Shown piece by piece: positions 27,431 to 38,400 of a stretch of DNA of 64,000 nt. Within the stretch, counting starts at the first letter, position 1, and each line of letters begins with the position of its first letter. Source of the stretch: Culturomica massiliensis. GTDB taxonomy: Bacteria > Bacteroidota > Bacteroidia > Bacteroidales > Marinifilaceae. Under the pieces are notes generated by a model. That model was not told where the DNA came from. It searched no databases and saw only the letters and a list, made by a program, of their open reading frames with translations. The position numbers and the translations under genes are program-made. The stretch is taken from positions 2,435,258-2,499,257 of the forward strand of contig NZ_LT594621.1 in assembly GCF_900091655.1 (NCBI RefSeq), read 5' to 3'.

Positions 27431-29151
27431 ACTACCTGCTGGAATTCCATCTGGCAATCGGTACCTTCTCCGATATTCATGGTATATTTATAGACCAGGG
27501 TATCGCGGCATCCGTCCGGATCGGAACAGGAGGCCGAAGGAGCCGTATACGTCTTTGCAGAAGTATTTATCGAACCGAGTGCCGGTTGTTTCAACGTATA
27601 GCTATCAAAACCGGGTCTTAATGTCATACTTTCTCCCGCTGACAGGGTCGTATCGGTCAGGGTAGCCACCAGAGTCTGGTCCTGGGGCAGGTCTTTTACA
27701 TACAGGGTATCGTATTTCCGGTAAGAAGAACCGTTATTACATCCCGCTTCGGTAGAAATCGATCTGATCCACACCAATTTGTCGGTAAGTTCCTGTGCCA
27801 GTAAAACCGAGCCCTTATACAAACATTTGCCGTTGGGAGCGTTTTTCCCGTTTACCTTTTCCCAGGACGAAACGCGGTAGGTATCTACATCACTGGCTCC
27901 CAAAGCATCCTGCCATTGGTAGGTCACGTCCATATAACTCCCGATTATCTGGTGATCGGCATCGCAATCCGGTCCGAAGAAATAGAAAGACACCACGGCC
28001 CCGATACTGGGACATCTCATCACCGTATCGGTCCGGTCACTCGCCCCGATACCGGCAGGGCCATCGTCCCGCAGCGTCGGATCGGAAGAAGCGAACCAAC
28101 CGTGAAGGCTGTCCCGAACCAAAAGCTGTGTTTTTTGATTGTCCGTACCGTTTGCCGTATTCGTCGAATAACGGGGCGCTCCGGACAAAGAGGCATCCGA
28201 CAATTCACATTGGAAATAAATACTGTCCATGGATATCGGCACATTGAAAATATGCAGCGTATCCACCCGCTCCAAACCGTCGTTGGCACAGGTAATGTGG
28301 TAACGAAGTTTTCCCCATTTCGAAGTATTCAGGAAATCGGCTACATGCACTTGACCGGAAACCAGGTTTCCGGTAATATTACTTGTAAATTTAGCTGCAT
28401 CGTTCGGATTGCCGTTGTAAGCTCCCACACAATCCGGGTCTTCGGCCATATACCAGGCAATCTTCAGTTTGTCCCCGGACGAATGTCCTTTGGCCCAGAT
28501 TTTGGCATCCCCGCCTTCACATACCCATTGTACATGGGAATTATCAACCAGTATAATGTCTTTTTGAGGATTGAGTCTGATATTTCCATCCAAAGCAAGG
28601 ATAAGGGGCTCCCCTATCGTCGATTGACCGCCCGTAGCTTTTACATCCCATTCCAAACCGGGATTCTGATTCGGATTCGTCATCTTCAAACGCACCCGGC
28701 ACAACTCTACCGGCTGGTTGTATAAAACGGACACCACCCGCATATTGCTCATGGGGTTTTCTTTCGGACTGACCTTGATGGAAAAACGGTAAGCATAATA
28801 ACGGGCTTCGATATTCATCAACGCAAAGCCCCCCGCCGTATTCAGATCCAAATCCGCATGTTTACGTACAATCTGAGGTGCCACATTCTTATCGAACACG
28901 ACATCTTCCAACCAAAAATTAAGGTCGGTATTCCCCAATAATGTATCCTGTATTCCATTGTCTCCGACCCAACTTTCATTCGTCCGCCAAAACATTACCG
29001 AATACTCCAAAAAATCCCCCTCGATTTTGGCGCTATCGATCTTAAAAGTCAATGAATCGGTATATACAGCCGCCTCTGTCTTTTGGGTACAAAACAGAAG
29101 AACGAGCAGGAACACACTGATCCCTAACCACTTGCATAAAATCCCCTTCAT
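26710..29151 (-). CDS. Surface protein with cohesin-like N-terminus and HRNH/dockerin-like C-terminus
   Basis: A secreted protein of about 813 residues, first gene of unit 3. The frame opens at 29169, but the predicted promoter places the transcript start near there. I therefore choose the ATG at 29149-29151, which begins a good signal peptide (MKGILCKWLGISVFLLVLLFCTQKTEA). Residues ~35-200 form a cohesin-like domain (IEGDFLEYSVMFWRTNESW...LLGNTDLNFWLE) similar to that of the next gene. A middle region of Ig-like character follows. The C-terminal module (from ~580) has LKVLLEGGF, DWIYIQLRD, HRNHVGVMS at about 698 and two dockerin/EF-hand-like loops (GDVTEDGFITVPDANEI and SDLDFDGVVNASDYNRCL). 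Related modules end the 3898- and 6292-residue proteins. Function unknown; a scaffold or docking role is inferred. Confidence 0.8.
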   Translation of the reverse strand: MKGILCKWLGISVFLLVLLFCTQKTEAAVYTDSLTFKIDSAKIEGDFLEYSVMFWRTNESWVGDNGIQDTLLGNTDLNFWLEDVVFDKNVAPQIVRKHADLDLNTAGGFALMNIEARYYAYRFSIKVSPKENPMSNMRVVSVLYNQPVELCRVRLKMTNPNQNPGLEWDVKATGGQSTIGEPLILALDGNIRLNPQKDIILVDNSHVQWVCEGGDAKIWAKGHSSGDKLKIAWYMAEDPDCVGAYNGNPNDAAKFTSNITGNLVSGQVHVADFLNTSKWGKLRYHITCANDGLERVDTLHIFNVPISMDSIYFQCELSDASLSGAPRYSTNTANGTDNQKTQLLVRDSLHGWFASSDPTLRDDGPAGIGASDRTDTVMRCPSIGAVVSFYFFGPDCDADHQIIGSYMDVTYQWQDALGASDVDTYRVSSWEKVNGKNAPNGKCLYKGSVLLAQELTDKLVWIRSISTEAGCNNGSSYRKYDTLYVKDLPQDQTLVATLTDTTLSAGESMTLRPGFDSYTLKQPALGSINTSAKTYTAPSASCSDPDGCRDTLVYKYTMNIGEGTDCQMEFQQVVNLSDVYYLSLKVLLEGGFAYSSTNLMVSYPVALFPRDASGYYTSPYCDQKVAVMPSIATPTEGDITDWIYIQLRDVSNIGNLFESVDSVSAIVRQDGTVFSLDGKPYVTFKNLAKTKYHVVVTHRNHVGVMSKEPIELKTSVASLPATPLIDFTNVSLVYVSDPTIPVMYLLPDGRAALFVGDVTEDGFITVPDANEIIFNMSSTTGDVYRPSDLDFDGVVNASDYNRCLNNLGKKTQY

Positions 29152-29171
29152 CACATTCATATTATACATTA

Positions 29172-29200
29172 CAAAGTTAATATATTTTTTGTAAAAAAAC
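29172..29200 (-). promoter_or_regulatory. Bacteroidetes-type promoter for the dockerin/2275/adhesin unit
   Basis: On the minus strand TAACTTTG (29172-29179) matches the -7 consensus TAnnTTTG exactly. A T-rich GTTTTTTT stands about 14-21 nt upstream in place of a clean TTTG -33 box. The implied start of transcription (about 29165-29168) argues for translation from 29151 rather than 29169. Confidence 0.6.
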
Positions 29201-29270
29201 TTTTTTTTACATTTTTTCTTAAAATTAACCTACCCGATTTTGAAGCCGGACTGTTGCTTTAAACCGGCAT

Positions 29271-29390
29271 TTGAATTGTAGATTTCAGATTTACGATTTT
29301 AGATTAAACAAATCCGATAACAAATCAATCTGTCAGCACCATAACTTCAAATTGTAAATTCAAACTCACATTTAAGGCAATAATTTATAC
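29271..29390. repeat. Intergenic AAATC-type repeat cluster E
   Basis: This non-coding stretch lies between the promoter at 29172 and the end of the 3898-residue gene. TTGTAGATTTCAGATTTACGATTTTAGATT and the piece AATCCGATAACAAATCAATCTGTCA resemble AATCTGATAACAAACCAGATTGTCA near 1381-1405. A weak GCCGG/CCGGC inverted repeat lies at about 29243-29264, without a T-run on the minus strand. I found no other terminator in this gap. Confidence 0.55.
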
Positions 29391-29417
29391 TTTATGTTCA
29401 TACCTGCCGTCCTTCGT

Positions 29418-32400
29418 TTAAGGTTCGAGTTCTATTTCCGAAAACTTATCCCGGTTCAACAACAACAACCAGGCATCTTCACTGCTGCCGTAGCTGTTAA
29501 TCTGGCTCCAGTCTGAAATATAGCCGGGGAAATCGACAATACCGTCGAAATTCACATCGAAAATACTATAACCGGGAGCTCCTGCATTGAAGAAGGAGGC
29601 ATTCGGATTCGACATACTTACCAGCAAGGCCTTTTGATTGATGTTCAGGTAAGCCGGTGCCATCGCCCAGATATCTATACCGCCGTTAAGCAACACAATC
29701 CCTTTCCAGGCGTGTTTTTCCAAATCGTTATCCCGGGTCCAGAAATTCTCTTTGTACCAGAAGGTCACCGTTTGCGGCGCCGTCGGACTGGCTCCCAACT
29801 GTATCGGATTCGCCGTCATCACCGGCAAATGATTCCGGTGCAATACGGCAATGTAGAAAGTCTTCCCATGCGTTCCCGTTTTGGGTAGTTTCAAAACGTT
29901 GGAACCGTCTCTGCCAAGCGCCTTACCGTTTTTCAACAGGATACAGCTATCCCGGGCCACGACTGTCCACTTACCCAGTACATCCTGCGTACGGGCTTCC
30001 ACATAAATCCAATCGATAAAATCGGCACTCTTCGCCAGGGCCATCGGTTCCAGATCGGTAGTCGGCAATAATCCGTAGGTCATCAAATCTGATTTCATAA
30101 CCCCCGTCAACATCAATTGACTTCCATTGACAGATTGTCCGCGCAGCGTCGGATCGACCGCACCTCCCAACAACACTCCTTCCAGCTTAAAGTAGCCGTC
30201 GGGTTCGATACTGATTTGCCGGTGTGTCGTCCCTAAGTTGTTCAGACTACAACCGTGAGCGTCTTCACAATTGAACAAATAATGTCCATCCCGTTTCTCG
30301 ATTAAAATAGTATCCTTGGCATACACGGTATAGGTCGTCACCTCCCCGTCCATAATCGGATAGGAATTGCCGTAAGTCACCGTCAAGGTCCAGGGTGCCG
30401 TTCCGGACGTCATCCGGATGCGGAAGCGCACGCTATCTCCCGTCGCTATACTGTATTCCTGCAATACGGAATTCCAGAAGCCGTTGTCATATGCCTGGTT
30501 GGAACCTTCCACGGTCACCCGCGGCAATTGGGCAATTGTCAGCGAGGTCGAAATTTCCGGTCCCGCAGCCATAGCACATCCGTGACGGTCTTTCAGTTCC
30601 TTCAGCACATAGCGCACGATCGAATCGGTATTGACGATGTAGAACGGTACTTCCTGTCTCGGATAACTGATGGTTGTCCCCACCGGAGTACCGGCTTCCC
30701 AACCCGGCCGCGTAAACGGCTCTACCGTTCCGTCCCGTCTCAGACGGCTCGATTCCACACGGATATAATCCATCGGTTCTGCTCCCCGCATTTCAACATA
30801 CACCCTCGGCGGCATATTTCCCGTACAGATAATCGTATCTTTCGGTATAAAATGAGCCTTCGGCAACGAATCGATCACAAAGATAATTTTCGAATTGGTT
30901 ACCTCATCACAGATGCCTCCCGTAGAATAAGTTACCTGATAACGCCCCGGACCGTCCGTCTGTAAAATAAACGGAGAGTTCCAATTACGGTCAAAAGTAA
31001 TATCCTCACTTCCTCCGGGTTGCAACTTGGTAATATGGTATATACCGTTGGCCACCGAGGGATTGAGAATGGTGTTCAGGTTAATCGGTAACTCACACTC
31101 TCCGTAATCGGTACGTCCGACCGGCATGCCCCAGTTCACATTCGATTTGGGTACGATATTTACATCGATGATCTCCGTTCCGGAGTCGATAAATACCTCG
31201 CAAGCCCCGTCTATTCCGTCGCCACCGTTCAGGTCGCGGACCGTTACCATAAAGCGGGCCGGATTTACCACCGGAATATTGTATACATAGCCGGCATGTG
31301 CTTCGGCAGCCTCTATATAGAACGGATTGACATTGATCCATTCGTTGAACACCGACCAATTCGCCTCTCCGGTCTTTTTCTGCCAGATGGTTACTTCAAA
31401 CGGTCCGGTGCCTCCGGCTATCTTCACATAAATCGGCAAGTCGGCCTGGGCACACAAGGTTGTGTCCCGTTTCCCGTTCGGCAAAGACATCTGAGCCGTA
31501 GCCTTCGTCCGTTCGCTTATCGTAAAGACGGCCATTTCCTGGTCTTTGTAATCACATACGCCGTCCGTCAGGTTCTTCACAGCATAGTTTCCGGGCTGCA
31601 AACGGGTAACGGTATCCACAGCCCTACCGGCCTCAACATCCCGGTCGATCGGGTTGTAATCCTCCCGGCAAAGCTCATAACTCCAGGCGCCGGATACATA
31701 AGGAGCACCGTGTCCGTCCATTAATTTGACATGTACCGTCGCCAGGGAATCATAACATACCCACGTTTCCGGTTCCACATCTATGTTGTGCCGTCCTTCG
31801 ATCTCCAGGATCACCGGAGTGGACTCATCCAAGCCGCAATTGTTATACACGATACACTTCAAGGTATCTCCGGCATACCGCTCTTCCGTTACCAACGACA
31901 ACATATGGGTATCTTCCCATTCGTAGCCGATCCCCCGCGCCACGGTATCCACTGTCCCGTCTTTATGGCACAGTATCCAGCGGAATTGCAGATCACTACC
32001 TGTCGCCGTAATGGAAGGCGTATACAAACTTCCTTCACACATCTTACCGGCAGTAGCCGCCAAATCGGTTACAATCGAAGCCGGAGTATTGATACGTACC
32101 CAGCAACTGTAGTCATAGCGCATCCGTCCGCAATCGGTCGTCATCATACAGGTATAGAGCCCGGAAGCATCCTTATTATCGGGAATCGTGTAGGAATTCA
32201 CCGTTTTTCCCCGGGCAACGGTATCCGTCTCCGCGGTACCTGCCGGATTAAAAATCCAGACATACTCGTGAACGGTGGTACCGGTCATCGTAGCCGTCAG
32301 GGTTCGATCCGCCGACGAACCTCCCGAACCTTCGCAGAAAGTCATTTCTTCCGGCCAGGGCGTCGTCGCTTTAATGCTGACTGCCACATTGACCTCCACA

Positions 32401-35400
32401 TCCTGATAAGCACTGCTTGCATAATCGTTACAGGTATTGTAATAGAACACCCGGTAAGTAACATGGGCCACATCCTTCGGTACATCCACCTTTATACCGG
32501 CGCTGTTTCCGATCACCGTTTTCGGTTCTCCGGCGATAATCTGCTGCCATACATAATTGACTCCGGACATCGGAGAAGTACGTACTTCGAGGTAAAGCGG
32601 ACCATCCGTACAAAGGTTCTGATCGTCCGTATGCCAGATGTGATCGATGACCGTATCCACAACAATGTCGTAGGCCGGAATCAAATCCCGTTCTCCGCAA
32701 CCGCTGCTGATCTTCACCGCATAACGCCCGGCATCAGTTGTATAGAAGGTCTTGCTGTACGCTCTGGCTGTCGCACCGGGTATCGCCTCTCCGTTAAAAT
32801 ACCATTGTATATTGTAACCGGGCAAATCCACACTCATGGATTTTGTCGTTCCCCAGCACAGAGTATCCCGCTTCAATTGTATGCGGGCACTGTCCACATG
32901 ATTGGATACTTTCACAAACACCGTATCGGCATACACATTACAATATCCTTTTTTCATATCTCCGCCGACACAAACATAATACCCTTCGTCGGTATGAGTT
33001 ACGTTCTCAAATTCCAGCCAGGGATGCGTACTGAGTACGGCATCCGGTTTTTCTGCCCGGTACCAGATGTAATCTCCGTCATTAACATTTTCGAACTCAC
33101 TGAAAATCAATCCCGGCGTACCCTCACAAAGGGTTTTGACACCCATCGGAGTCATGACGGTCTCATCTTTTACATAAAGCACTATGTTCGGCTCGCTGCG
33201 GAAAGTACCGCATGTATTGGTAATATTACAATAGTAACTTCCCGTTTGTCCGATTTCCAGGTCGGCATCTCTTCCCACTGCAATATTACCGGAAGTACCC
33301 ACCCGGAACCATTCATAACTTAAACCGCATCCGGTAGCCCGGGTTTTCAGCAATACACCCTCTCCGTCACAGAATTCATAATAAGGAGCCGTCATTGCCG
33401 AAACCTCCGGCCGTTTGTCTCCGATAACCAACACCGGTGCCTCCATCCATTTGGAGCAACGGGTTGCCGGGTTATAGGCCCATATTCTGTATAATGTTCC
33501 GTTGTCGAAATCCTCGCCCTTACAAATTTCTCCGGCAGCCACATCCGTCCATTCGAGCGTTTCCCCTTCAACGGTACATACCTGTTTCAGGTAATCCCCG
33601 ACCACAACCGGATCGACACCATCCTTACACAACCGGTATTCGATACCCGCCTGGGCATTCAACAGCGTAATTGTTCCTCCGACAGCAGTTTCCGAGCAGT
33701 AATGTACTTCATAATCCCTGAGGCTACATTCCCGTATCGTATCTACCTCGGCCAGAAATACCGTATCTACACCGTTTACTTTCAAACGGCTGCTGCATTG
33801 CGGGCGGGTATAGAAGGTCGCATTTACATAGAATTCTCCCCGCTCACAAACCGGGTACGGGAACCACAACGTATCGCGGTCTCCCCAGCCGACAATATAA
33901 TTGTCGTTGTATTCGTAATCTCCGTCCGGATCGACCTTCATCAATGAATATTCGACATTGTATTGGTCGCCGGCAATACCGAAACGGGTACATTCGGCTT
34001 CACACACGGCATCTCCCGTACTGATGGCCTCGAACTTCGTGGGAGGTTCGACCTCCTCGACATCGAAATAATGATGCCCGCGGCATCCTCCTTTTGTCTG
34101 GAAAGTCAGCACGTATGAATACTGCTCACCGGCCGGACACAGGTGATTGAAAGAAATCGTATCGCTGATACCGTCTCCCCAATACCGCTGTACCGTATCC
34201 CGCTCAATAGGATCCGTTCCGAGTCCTCCGTCCCTCAACTCAAAGACACATTTGTACGGTGCTCCGAGTACTTCGATCTTAGCCCCCGTCTCTGCACCCT
34301 TACAATAATAATAGGTATCGTAAAGCTGCAATTTCGGCAAAGTATCCATATACACCGTAATCTTATTATTCATCTCCTGTGTACAGGCTCCTAAAAAGCC
34401 GACCACGGAGTATACCCCGGCTTCGCGTACGCTAAACGTAATCTCACCGCCATCGACACGGTACTGCCGCATCGGAGACACCTCCACGCCGTCCCGGAAC
34501 AAGGCATATTCTACAGCCTTTTCGGTTCTACCCAGAGAAATCGTCGCCGTATCTCCCTTACAGAGGTAAATATTTCCGCCGTCGAGTTCCGGATAACGGG
34601 TAATATCGAATGCCTGCGGGGCCTGCCCGATAGCGTATGAAGGATACATGGTATCCCGGCAGAAACGGGCTTTACTCACCGGATCGATATTGTCTACGAT
34701 CACCCAATAACGTCCCGGTTCGGTCTGGGGCCTGAACTGTATATCACTTTCCGAAGCCGACAACGTATCCAGCGCCTCTGCTTTCGAATCAATGTAGAGG
34801 TAATAATTCTGATTCGGTAATTTCCCGACCAGACTCACCTCCAGTTGCCCTTCGTTACCGCAGATGCTTGTTCCGTCCAAACCCGATAACTGGGGCATCG
34901 GTTTGTAATTGACGTTGATCCGGGAACTGGAAATACATCCCTTGTGATCCATATCCAGCACATAAGCATCGTAAGCCTTGTATGCCCCCAGGAAAATCCG
35001 GTCCGTATTGTTATCTTCCGTAGCGGTATAAGACGTCAGCGAATCCCGGTACCCGCCATCCATCAAACCGATCAATACATATTTATTATCCGCCTTCACC
35101 TGGGAGAGGTAAATATTTTCCCACTCGTTGATACAGGATTCTGCCGGAACATTGTCCAAAGAAGTGACATTTTCCATGGAAAGCACACCGGAACCGGGCT
35201 TTGTTACACCGACCTCGATCGTATCCAAAGGAATATCGCCACACACATCCCGTCCCCATAAAATATACCGGGAATTCTTGGTCACCCTGCCGGAAACATA
35301 TGGCTTGATCATCCGGGGCCCCACCGACGACCAGCTGATCGCAGAGCCGGTACCCGCAAGCACGTCACTCATCAAGGTATCGGTAGTGGTGACGTCTTTC

Positions 35401-38400
35401 AGGTAATAGGACCAACCCTTACTGCTGCAAGGATAGATCAAATCGGTTACCGTAGCCGCAGTACAGGTGGGCCGCTGTTGTACCAGATCGCAGATATCGA
35501 GTTCTGTAATCTGCACATTGCCGTTCATATCAGCCTTACAATTCGTCGTTGTATTTTCAGCCTTCACCGTATATACGCCGGTCGTATTGTAAACTCCGAA
35601 TTTCAGGGTATCTCCCGTACCGGCCATTGTCGCAACAACCTCGTTATCTCTGTACAAGGTATAACGTACTCCTCTCTCGCTCGAGCGAAGGGTGATATTT
35701 TTCTCCTGTGCACAATCGGCGTACAGGGTAAATTCCTTCGGAGCTTCTTCGGCTTTTACCTCAAAATCCGTCGTCGAGAAACAATTCGTCTCGTCATTTT
35801 GGGCAAGCACCGTATATTTTCCATTCTGTATTCCCTGAAAGGTTTTGGTGCCCGGTCCGACAATCGTATCGAAAGAAATGCCCTCCCGTTGCAATATATA
35901 GGTCACTCCCGCTTCCAGACCGGTATAGGTCAGATCGCTTCCTTCGCCCAGACTCAATCTGCCATAAGGATAGCAATAATATACATCCGGCTGAACCACC
36001 GGCTTCGGATTCCGGTTGAAAGTAAACCAATTCACCAGTGTCGGACAGCCTTCCCGTTCGGCCTTCACCTGATAGGTGCCGTAAGGTCTGGCCGAAAGCA
36101 CCGTTTCAGCCACGCCCCCGTTTCCGGTAAACAACTCCGTACGCTCTCCGTTCGGAGCCTCCAGGAAATAAGTCACATCTCTTTCGGTCGGCGACAAAGC
36201 AAGTGTCGCATTCTGTCCCTCACAGGCTCCCAATCCGTTGTTGACAACAGCGTCTACCTGCGCCGGAGGAACGACTTTACGTATTTCGATATCGACCGTA
36301 TCCGAACAGGATTTTGTCAATCCGTTCTCGAACGGATAATGACCGTTACGGGTATATACGAATTTATACGTACCGGCTCCGAACTGTTTGTGGAAATAAT
36401 CGTTAGGTGCATGGATCGTCTCGAAACAGATGTTTCTGTTCGACAAAATAGAGTAAGACATATCCGTCGACGTCGAGTTCAACTGCAACACCAGTTGCTT
36501 TCCGTCACAATATTTCAAAGAAGTAAGCTCATCGTGAGAAGGCGGCGCAATAAATTCGATCGGCTCGGAATAAGTGGAGCAATGATGATCGCCGGCAACA
36601 CTCTCGGCCTTTACCCGGTAGACTCCGGCATCCCTGACAGGCGACTCCACCCGGAACGGAATGGCTCCCCCTCTGGAATTATTATACCGGTCTTTTTCGA
36701 CAAAAGAACCGCCGTTGTCCACACTGTATTCCAGCACATAATTGACTCCCGCCGTTGTCGGACTAAGCACTTTAATGGTCTCGCTCTGTCCCGGCAAAAC
36801 ACAACGCGCTCCCGGATCTTCGACCTCGGGTGTGCCGGGACTTTCCCGCAACAGAATATAAACGCTGTCGGTAATCACCACATCGTCGTTGCGGGCCGTC
36901 AGGAAGAACCAGCCGCTTCTTTCCGGCGTAAAAATCCACCAACCGGTATTCGGACCGGTAAAACCGTCTCCCCACCATTGGGTTGTCGTTACATCCCCGT
37001 CTCCTCCCGCGGTATAGGCGTATAGTTTCGTTTCTTCTCCTTTACACAGATACAAAGAATCGATACGGTCCTGTCCGTTCCCGTCCTGTATATAGGCGGT
37101 AAACGGACGGCGGTATACCTCAATCCAGATACTGTCACGCACTTCCTGTCCCATACTCGTAACACGCAGACGCAGCCAGCCCGATTGCTTGGCGGTAAAC
37201 ATCACGGTATCCCCCTTCATTCCGCCCCATGAAGCATCGGCATATCCGGGAGCGTCGAACGACCAGTTTTTCTCGTACACATAATCTCCTCCTTTGGCAT
37301 CCGAACAGAAAAACAATTCGTCGTTCTTATACACAATGGTATCGGTTGCTTCGAGATTGGTACAGCAATACCACAGGTCGTAATATTTCTGGTAGCGTCC
37401 CCGGTATTCGATATATTCCGTCTTCCGCTTGATACACCCCTCGTGTTTGTGGGCATGGTACTGACGGATACAGTTTTCGGAATTACAATTCCGCGAACAG
37501 TAATGGTAGCCTGTATGCTGGGCGACACAAGGACAGAACGGATATTCGTAATGCTTGTGTATGTCGGAAAAAAGAATTTCCGCCCGTAATTTACCGCCGA
37601 TCACCCGGACGGTTACGTCATCGCTGTGTACACACCCGGCTCCGTCGGTTACCGTCACTTTATAAGTACGGTCTTCGTTCACCGGTGTCGTCAGCCGGTT
37701 GCGGAACGGATTGCTCTTATCGTTCTCATACCACTCCTGTCCGGCATCATCCGTCACCTGATCCCGGCAATAGTACAGGTCGTACCATTTTCCCCTACGG
37801 GCATAACCGGCCACCGTATACGTATTCCACTCCGTTCCCATATAAACACAACCGTGTGCGGCGGGATTGTAAGCATGGTACAGGTACGGGCAATTCGTCA
37901 GTGTACAGTTCGGACCGTGGGAATACCGATGCACCCAATCCGATCCATAGGAATCATGCTTGGCTGCACAAGGACAGAACGGCCAATAATATTGTTTGTG
38001 CACTGTCGTATTGGGTAAAGAAATCACTCCCGTCTGCTGCAATTCCGACTCTTTCTCCCACTGTACTTCCAGCGGCTGTACATAATTTCCGGTAATATCG
38101 ACATGCAGCCAGGTCGTCAATCCTTTAGCGTCCAGATAAATATCCGCCGGATTGGTCGACACCTGGAAATTACTGGCTTTGACAGTAATATCCTTGGAAA
38201 AAGAAGTACTGCACATACCCGTCGGGTCGATCGCCTTGGCATAAAAAGTCGCCCGCTGATTCGGAATAATAATATCCTTCGGATTACCGTCACCGATAAA
38301 TTTATACCACAACTTTGCCGGATCCTGACGATATACTTCGTAAGTTACCCCCGGCTCCGTCGCATCTATCGTCAATGTTTTGGTATCCCCGTCCGTATCC

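Noticed and set aside
29243..29264. Terminator after the 3898-residue gene
   Set aside because: The GCCGG/CCGGC stem is only 5 bp with a long loop and no T-run on the transcribed strand.
31731..33323. 530-residue plus-strand open frame opposite the 3898-residue gene
   Set aside because: Same antisense-shadow composition; no start context, motif or neighbouring gene on that strand.
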